DNA from: an uncultured Bacilli bacterium
Lineage (GTDB): Bacteria > Bacillota_I > Bacilli_A > RF39 > UBA660
Assembly: GCA_944327425.1 (NCBI GenBank)
Contig: CALVHJ010000018.1
Location: forward strand, 1 to 17,544
Length of the DNA stretch: 17,544 bases
Direction of reading: 5' to 3'
The position numbers and the translations under genes were made by a program. This document shows positions 15,901 to 17,544 of this stretch, piece by piece (the first letter of the stretch is position 1; every line of letters begins with the position of its first letter). The notes beneath the pieces were generated by a model. That model did not search any database. It was not told the origin of the DNA and saw only the letters and a list, made by a program, of their open reading frames with translations.

Positions 15901-16328
15901 ATAAGCAAGAAGTAACTAAAGGTGGAGAGTATGAATACACTATTACTATAAAAAATACTAGTGATATTAATGCTAATAATATTAGTGTTACTGATACTTT
16001 TGATGAAAGATTAATAATTGTTGAAAGTGATGGTACCATAAAAGATAATACTATAACTTGGAATTTTGATTTAGCTAGTAATAGCAGCATAACTTTTAAA
16101 GTAAAAGTACGCGTAAAAGAAGATGTTGGTAATGGCAAAATACCTAATATAGCCATTCTTCATAATGATGAAGATATTCCTAGTAATGAAGTAATAGTAG
16201 AAATAGTAGAAGTAGTTAATCCTGCAACTGGTAATATAATTAAATATTCTTTTATAACTGTTTGTATTATTTTAACAGCTATAATCATTATATATACTAA
16301 GAAAAAAAGAAAAATATTTAAAATATAA
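12927..16328 (+). CDS. Cell-wall surface protein: cohesin-like domain, eight DUF11 repeats, NPATG sorting signal
   Basis: This is an 1133-residue exported protein. The signal peptide covers residues 1-28 (VIGVLLSLTLIGVLSYIF core, cleavage near ASA|N). Residues about 30-138 form a beta-sandwich resembling cohesin/BACON-type domains (YATITFKHTGEYPCHIYFAP). Eight DUF11 repeats of about 115-125 residues follow, starting near 145, 269, 386, 502, 619, 738, 865 and 984. Each has [IL]-x-[IVL]-x-K-x-[AS]-S, a G-E-x-F-x-Y-x-[IV]-T-[IV] strand and an L-T-D-T turn. The C-terminus has NPATG (1098-1102), a membrane segment (about 1107-1123) and KKKRK. This is a sortase-type wall-anchoring signal, with Asn in place of the usual Leu. 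No sortase gene is in the window. Repeat arrays of this kind usually act as stalks or adhesins. The ribosome site is weak (GAGTG). Confidence 0.88.
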   Translation: MKKIVIGVLLSLTLIGVLSYIFLNQASANVTHNFEQVATYEDDDGLDIVVYELYFIATGSSTVNHVEGYLDVVGYDLISFDVKDDFVEEELNTDTYEFSFTSNNTYDSSDGKVVYATITFKHTGEYPCHIYFAPMKASEENTNDLYLEKTAVKTEDSNEEIYEVNSNEEFYYKITVANYSVIPTDDVTLTDTIPEEFTIIDADGGTVNNQTITWNIGSMRVDEELTFYVLVKALENNDDIDLFTTNVATVEVGDNVLREDADVNILHSNINITKEASVREIKPGDSFTYTITITNDGTGLSNNIILTDTLDSDLTLNSASASYQKSGNTYTFQIDPLEAGEEYELTLNVTLNNNSTKDNIVNTAIATESNKDPVEDSTTTPVINSHIIIEKTASAKTLRPGETFTYEIKVTNNGDAPSNAITIRDTLDSRLELLQASTGSITGNTFTHTINTLGINESTTIRLTAKVLETTPSGVSINNIATATEEQKDPVSAEEEVNVVDSTVTITKTSSKRVVNVGEEFAYTITINNTSDYDSKELTLTDTINNNLTILSAPGSNINGQTITYNVGILKAHETKSFEIIVRANDTTDNTTINNVAILKEPGKPDIEDNTTITVVKPILSVTKNAQTSTGTNIVRPNEEYTYEIVVRNNGNGDAENVSITDTISSYLTVIDADGASVSNQTLTWTTDIASGESITYQIRVRVNNNVSTNTVIPNEVIVTYEDEELKDDEDVTVTDANIILEKKASVNKVKKGESFYYTITISNVGNDTATNLYLNDYIPNEITITSIDADYEVNFTSSSNDEGETFSNFDITIPSISPDETIEIIVYATVKDNVSENDIITNKVTLTYDDKELESSADVIVIDSNLIVKKVASKTNVSKGEEFTYTITISNNGEAEAQNIVVIDTFDEYLEIIDSDNGLVDNESHTITWNIASINAGSTVSLNIIAKVKDDITKDSVLNEVLVREPDKPDKEDEVKVDVGKPTLTITKESNKQEVTKGGEYEYTITIKNTSDINANNISVTDTFDERLIIVESDGTIKDNTITWNFDLASNSSITFKVKVRVKEDVGNGKIPNIAILHNDEDIPSNEVIVEIVEVVNPATGNIIKYSFITVCIILTAIIIIYTKKKRKIFKI

Positions 16329-16363
16329 AAAGATGGTATTTAAAATATTTAACCATCTTTTTT
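16329..16363. terminator. Bidirectional terminator between convergent genes
   Basis: AAAGATGGT (16329-16337) pairs with ACCATCTTT (16352-16360), followed by T's on the plus strand and preceded by A's that act as T's on the minus strand. The stop codon of the minus-strand gene lies in its right half. Confidence 0.75.
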
Positions 16364-16519
16364 CATATTTTTTTTAAAAGAACAACTATCAGTAATTTTT
16401 AAAACTCCGTTTTCATTTTTAATATAAACATAAGCATGAGGTATAGTAGACAATACTATTTTTAATTCCTGATCTTTGTCTAAAAAAATAACATTTCTGT
16501 TTTTATTCTTATTTTTCAT
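16349..16519 (-). CDS. Small 56-residue protein of unknown function
   Basis: I do not recognise this protein. It opens with the basic MKNKNKNRNVIFLDKD and continues LKIVLSTIPHAYVYIKNENG, then VLKITDSCSF and a lysine-rich tail. It has a beta-rich look with no membrane segment and one Cys. The start has AGGTG (16525-16529 on the minus strand) five bases upstream, like other genes here, and a perfect extended -10 promoter precedes it. It is divergent from the XRE gene at 16614, and its stop codon falls in a shared terminator, which supports a real gene. Its Met-Lys-Asn-Lys start resembles that of the XRE gene. Confidence 0.6.
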   Translation of the reverse strand: MKNKNKNRNVIFLDKDQELKIVLSTIPHAYVYIKNENGVLKITDSCSFKKNMKKDG

Positions 16520-16535
16520 ATTTACACCTAATAAA

Positions 16536-16544
16536 ATTATAACA
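16536..16544 (-). promoter_or_regulatory. Extended -10 promoter of the 56-residue gene
   Basis: On the minus strand, TGT followed by a perfect TATAAT (16541-16536). The -35 at the usual distance is weak (TTTTAT). Confidence 0.5.
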
Positions 16545-16613
16545 CCAATTGTCGTTCAATAAAAGACGTATTTTTTATATTTTTTCTGCGAAAATAAATA
16601 TAGGTGATTATTC

Positions 16614-16850
16614 ATGAAAAACAAAGATAACAATTATTATTATACTATAGTTAGAAAAAATATAAAAAAATATCGTATTAAAGCTAATCTAACTCAACAA
16701 GAACTAGCTGAAAAAACAGGATTTACATACCAATATATACGTGATCTTGAAAGTCTAGCAATAGTAAGATGTCCTAGATTAGATACACTAGCTATTATAT
16801 CAGAAGCTTTAAATATAAGTATAAAAAACTTATTTGATGGAATAGAGTAG
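16614..16850 (+). CDS. XRE-family HTH transcriptional regulator
   Basis: This is a 78-residue Cro/C1-type DNA-binding protein. The helix-turn-helix core is VRKNIKKYRIKANLTQQELA, then EKTGFTYQYIRDLES, then RLDTLAIISEALNISIKNLF. AGGTG (16602-16606) lies seven bases before the ATG. It is a paralogue of the minus-strand regulator at 4024-4260. It is divergent from a 56-residue gene across 94 bases and is followed by the peptide-encoding RNA locus at 17034-17286. Between it and that locus lie phased AACA motifs and an inverted TTGTTCGCT that could be its targets. Whether it controls the small neighbours is inference. Confidence 0.88.
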   Translation: MKNKDNNYYYTIVRKNIKKYRIKANLTQQELAEKTGFTYQYIRDLESLAIVRCPRLDTLAIISEALNISIKNLFDGIE

Positions 16851-16913
16851 ATATATTGTTATAAAATTTGAAAAAAGTGTAGGTGGCTTGAAGAGTCAGA
16901 TACTGAACCAAAT

Positions 16914-16999
16914 AGCGAACAATTTTTAAACAATATTCTAACATTAATATAACAAATTTTGCTATAAAATATTTTTTGTTAAATATATAGTTGTTCGCT
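16914..16999. promoter_or_regulatory. Phased AACA array and inverted AGCGAACAA/TTGTTCGCT upstream of the peptide RNA
   Basis: AGCGAACAA (16914-16922) and TTGTTCGCT (16991-16999) are perfect inverted copies. Between them, AAC triplets starting at 16918, 16929, 16940 and 16951 open four consecutive 11-base units (AACAA, AACAA, AACAT, AACAA). The right arm touches the -35 of the next promoter (16999-17004). This fits a protein-binding array or DNA bend; no protein is known. Apart from this, the 183 bases between the XRE gene and the transcript hold a less AT-rich patch (about 16879-16910) with no feature I can name. Confidence 0.45.
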
Positions 17000-17027
17000 T
17001 GTTTTTAAATACATACAATGATATACT
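16999..17027 (+). promoter_or_regulatory. Promoter of the peptide-encoding structured RNA
   Basis: TTGTTT (16999-17004), a 17-base spacer and TATACT (17022-17027). The start site would be at A17034 or G17035, exactly where the long 5'/3' complementarity begins. Confidence 0.7.
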
Positions 17028-17058
17028 TTTTATAGGGAATATCAGTTGTTGAGTGTCT

Positions 17059-17084
17059 ACCTCTAATCTTTATAGAGAGGAGGT
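17059..17084 (+). promoter_or_regulatory. Hairpin sequestering the Shine-Dalgarno site
   Basis: CTCTA (17061-17065) pairs with TAGAG (17073-17077), or ACCTC (17059-17063) with GAGGT (17080-17084). Both place the strong ribosome site AGGAGG (17078-17083) in or beside a helix. The ATG is ten bases downstream of the site. Confidence 0.65.
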
Positions 17085-17093
17085 TTGATAAAG

Positions 17094-17186
17094 ATGAAAA
17101 CTAAGACTTTTATTATAAAAGCTCTTAAGCTCATTGCTATCATTTTATTTCTCCTTATCATTATGATAGTAGTAATAAAAAAATGA
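17094..17186 (+). CDS. 30-residue hydrophobic membrane peptide, probable type I toxin
   Basis: A short ORF begins with ATG ten bases after AGGAGG, the strongest ribosome site in the window, and ends at TGA. The peptide starts MKTKTFIIKALK and has one membrane segment, residues 13-28 (LIAIILFLLIIMIVVI), closed by two lysines. Basic N-terminus, single hydrophobic helix and length under 40 residues are the shared form of type I toxins (TisB, ShoB, Ibs, Fst, AapA), which insert in the inner membrane. I see no residue-level match to a named one. The codon use (CTC, CTT, ATC) differs a little from neighbouring genes. The call as toxin rests mainly on the surrounding RNA structure; a harmless small membrane protein is the alternative. 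Confidence 0.65.
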   Translation: MKTKTFIIKALKLIAIILFLLIIMIVVIKK

Positions 17187-17239
17187 CACTCATTCGCTTG
17201 AATAAGTGTCGCTGAATAAGTGCCATAAGGCAATTTATT
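17185..17239 (+). other. Two 3'-UTR hairpins of the peptide RNA
   Basis: First hairpin: GACACT-C-ATTC (17185-17195) pairs with GAAT-A-AGTGTC (17200-17210) around GCTT, overlapping the stop codon. Second: AATAAG/TTTATT plus TGCC/GGCA (17215-17239). TGAATAAGTG occurs twice, once in each. Confidence 0.6.
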
Positions 17240-17319
17240 GGGTAGACATTCAACTTGACGAAACTGAATATTCCCTTTTTTATTTTATGCAAGTTCCCTT
17301 GACATATTCATAATAACAT

Positions 17320-17343
17320 AAAAAAGAACTTTTGGCAAGTTCT
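17320..17343 (-). terminator. Rho-independent terminator of the tRNA operon
   Basis: On the minus strand, AGAACTT (17343-17337) pairs perfectly with AAGTTCT (17331-17325) around a five-base loop, followed by a run of T's (17324-17320). It lies 45 bases beyond the tRNA-Lys 3' end. Confidence 0.8.
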
Positions 17344-17387
17344 GTTTATAAATATCTGAAACAACAGTTCAAATTAAAAAACTCTTA

Positions 17388-17463
17388 TGGTGGCTCGCGA
17401 GGGATTCGAACCCTCGACCCTTTGATTAAAAGTCAAATGCTCTACCTACTGAGCTAGCGAACC
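17388..17463 (-). tRNA. tRNA-Lys (UUU)
   Basis: This is a complete 76-base cloverleaf with encoded CCA. The acceptor GGTTCGC pairs with GCGAGCC (one T-G pair), the D-arm is GCTC/GAGC, and the anticodon stem TTTGA/TCAAA holds the loop CTTTTAA with TTT at 17430-17428. The T-arm is GAGGG TTCGAAT CCCTC. Confidence 0.97.
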
Positions 17464-17468
17464 AAGTA

Positions 17469-17544
17469 TGGCTGCCTCGGCTGGGTTCGAACCAGCGGAA
17501 TGTCAGAGTCAAAGTCTGATGCCTTACCACTTGGCTACGAGGCA
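17469..17544 (-). tRNA. tRNA-Gln (UUG)
   Basis: A complete 76-base gene ends exactly at the window edge, with encoded CCA. The acceptor TGCCTCG pairs with CGAGGCA (U1-A72, as usual for tRNA-Gln). The anticodon stem TCAGA/TCTGA holds CTTTGAC with TTG at 17512-17510, and the T-arm is GCTGG TTCGAAC CCAGC. It is five bases from tRNA-Lys, so both share one transcript. Confidence 0.97.

Larger units (their letters stand above)
17034..17286 (+). ncRNA. Structured type I toxin-like mRNA with 5'-3' long-range pairing
   Basis: The predicted transcript folds as follows. AGGGAATAT (17034-17042) pairs with ATATTCCCT (17268-17276). CAGTT (17043-17047) pairs with AACTG (17262-17266). GTTGAGTGTCTACC (17048-17061) pairs with GGTAGACATTCAAC (17241-17254, one G-U). 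That is 28 pairs broken only by a one-base and a seven-base bulge. Inside lie a Shine-Dalgarno hairpin (17059-17084), the 30-codon ORF, a hairpin over the stop codon (17185-17210) and another at 17215-17239. A run of T's follows from 17276, so the closing helix may also be the terminator. Type I toxin mRNAs such as hok and aapA1 use the same long-range closure to stay untranslated until processed. I recognise no named family here. Confidence 0.7.

Noticed and set aside
14141..16156. Antisense open frames (14141-14449 and 15620-16156) inside the DUF11 repeats
   Set aside because: Low-complexity Ser/Leu/Val-rich by-products of the Thr/Asn/Asp-rich repeats; no start signals.
13360..16200. Possible CRISPR or DNA tandem-repeat array
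   Set aside because: The periodicity is at protein level (~115-125 residues, DUF11); the nucleotide copies are diverged and coding.
16879..16910. Less AT-rich patch after the XRE gene considered as a small RNA
   Set aside because: Only 3-4 bp stems can be drawn and no promoter or terminator frames it.
17290..17345. GCAAGTTC present twice next to the tRNA genes, considered as an attachment site
   Set aside because: Only eight bases, one copy forms part of the tRNA-operon terminator, and neither matches a tRNA 3' end. No integrase gene is in view.

Overview
The window is AT-rich DNA from a low-GC Gram-positive bacterium, probably an uncultured, gut-type member of the Bacilli (RF39/Mollicutes-related or similar). 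Support for this: Shine-Dalgarno sites of the AGGTG(AT) type precede many genes. A SpoVS homologue, a DUF1292 protein and a YnbB-type PLP enzyme are present. Sigma-A-like promoters are common, and the surface protein ends in a sortase-type signal. TGA is a stop and TGG codes Trp, so this is not the mycoplasma code. The placement rests on sequence reading only.

Positions 1-5700 look like an accessory region. They hold the 3' end of a DUF4143 ATPase gene, a large WG-repeat protein made of two tandem copies of one ~400-residue unit, and an Rpn/PD-(D/E)XK transposase-like gene broken by a stop and a frameshift. A minus-strand XRE regulator and a secreted/surface protein gene broken by a one-base frameshift follow.

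Positions 5700-6855 hold a Fic AMP-transferase-type gene with its own inhibitory motif and a C-terminal winged helix. Its strong promoter sits inside a 35-bp near-perfect palindrome, a probable self-operator.

Positions 6880-12887 are housekeeping-like. One operon has overlapping ATGA junctions (membrane protein, rRNA-methyltransferase-like enzyme, rhodanese lipoprotein). spoVS follows, then a tightly packed five-gene operon (DUF1292, membrane-anchored lytic-transglycosylase-like protein, SDR reductase, unknown protein, YnbB-type enzyme).

Positions 12890-16363 hold an 1133-residue surface protein with a signal peptide, a cohesin-like N-terminal domain, eight DUF11 repeats and an NPATG sorting signal.

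Positions 16349-17544 hold a 56-residue gene on the minus strand, a divergent XRE regulator and two minus-strand tRNA genes (Lys-UUU, Gln-UUG). Between the regulator and the tRNAs lies the most striking item. A short transcript has a strong promoter and encodes a 30-residue hydrophobic peptide. Its Shine-Dalgarno site is buried in a hairpin, two hairpins follow the ORF, and the 5' end pairs with the 3' end over about 28 bp before a U-tract. This is the architecture of a type I toxin mRNA; no antitoxin RNA could be assigned with confidence.
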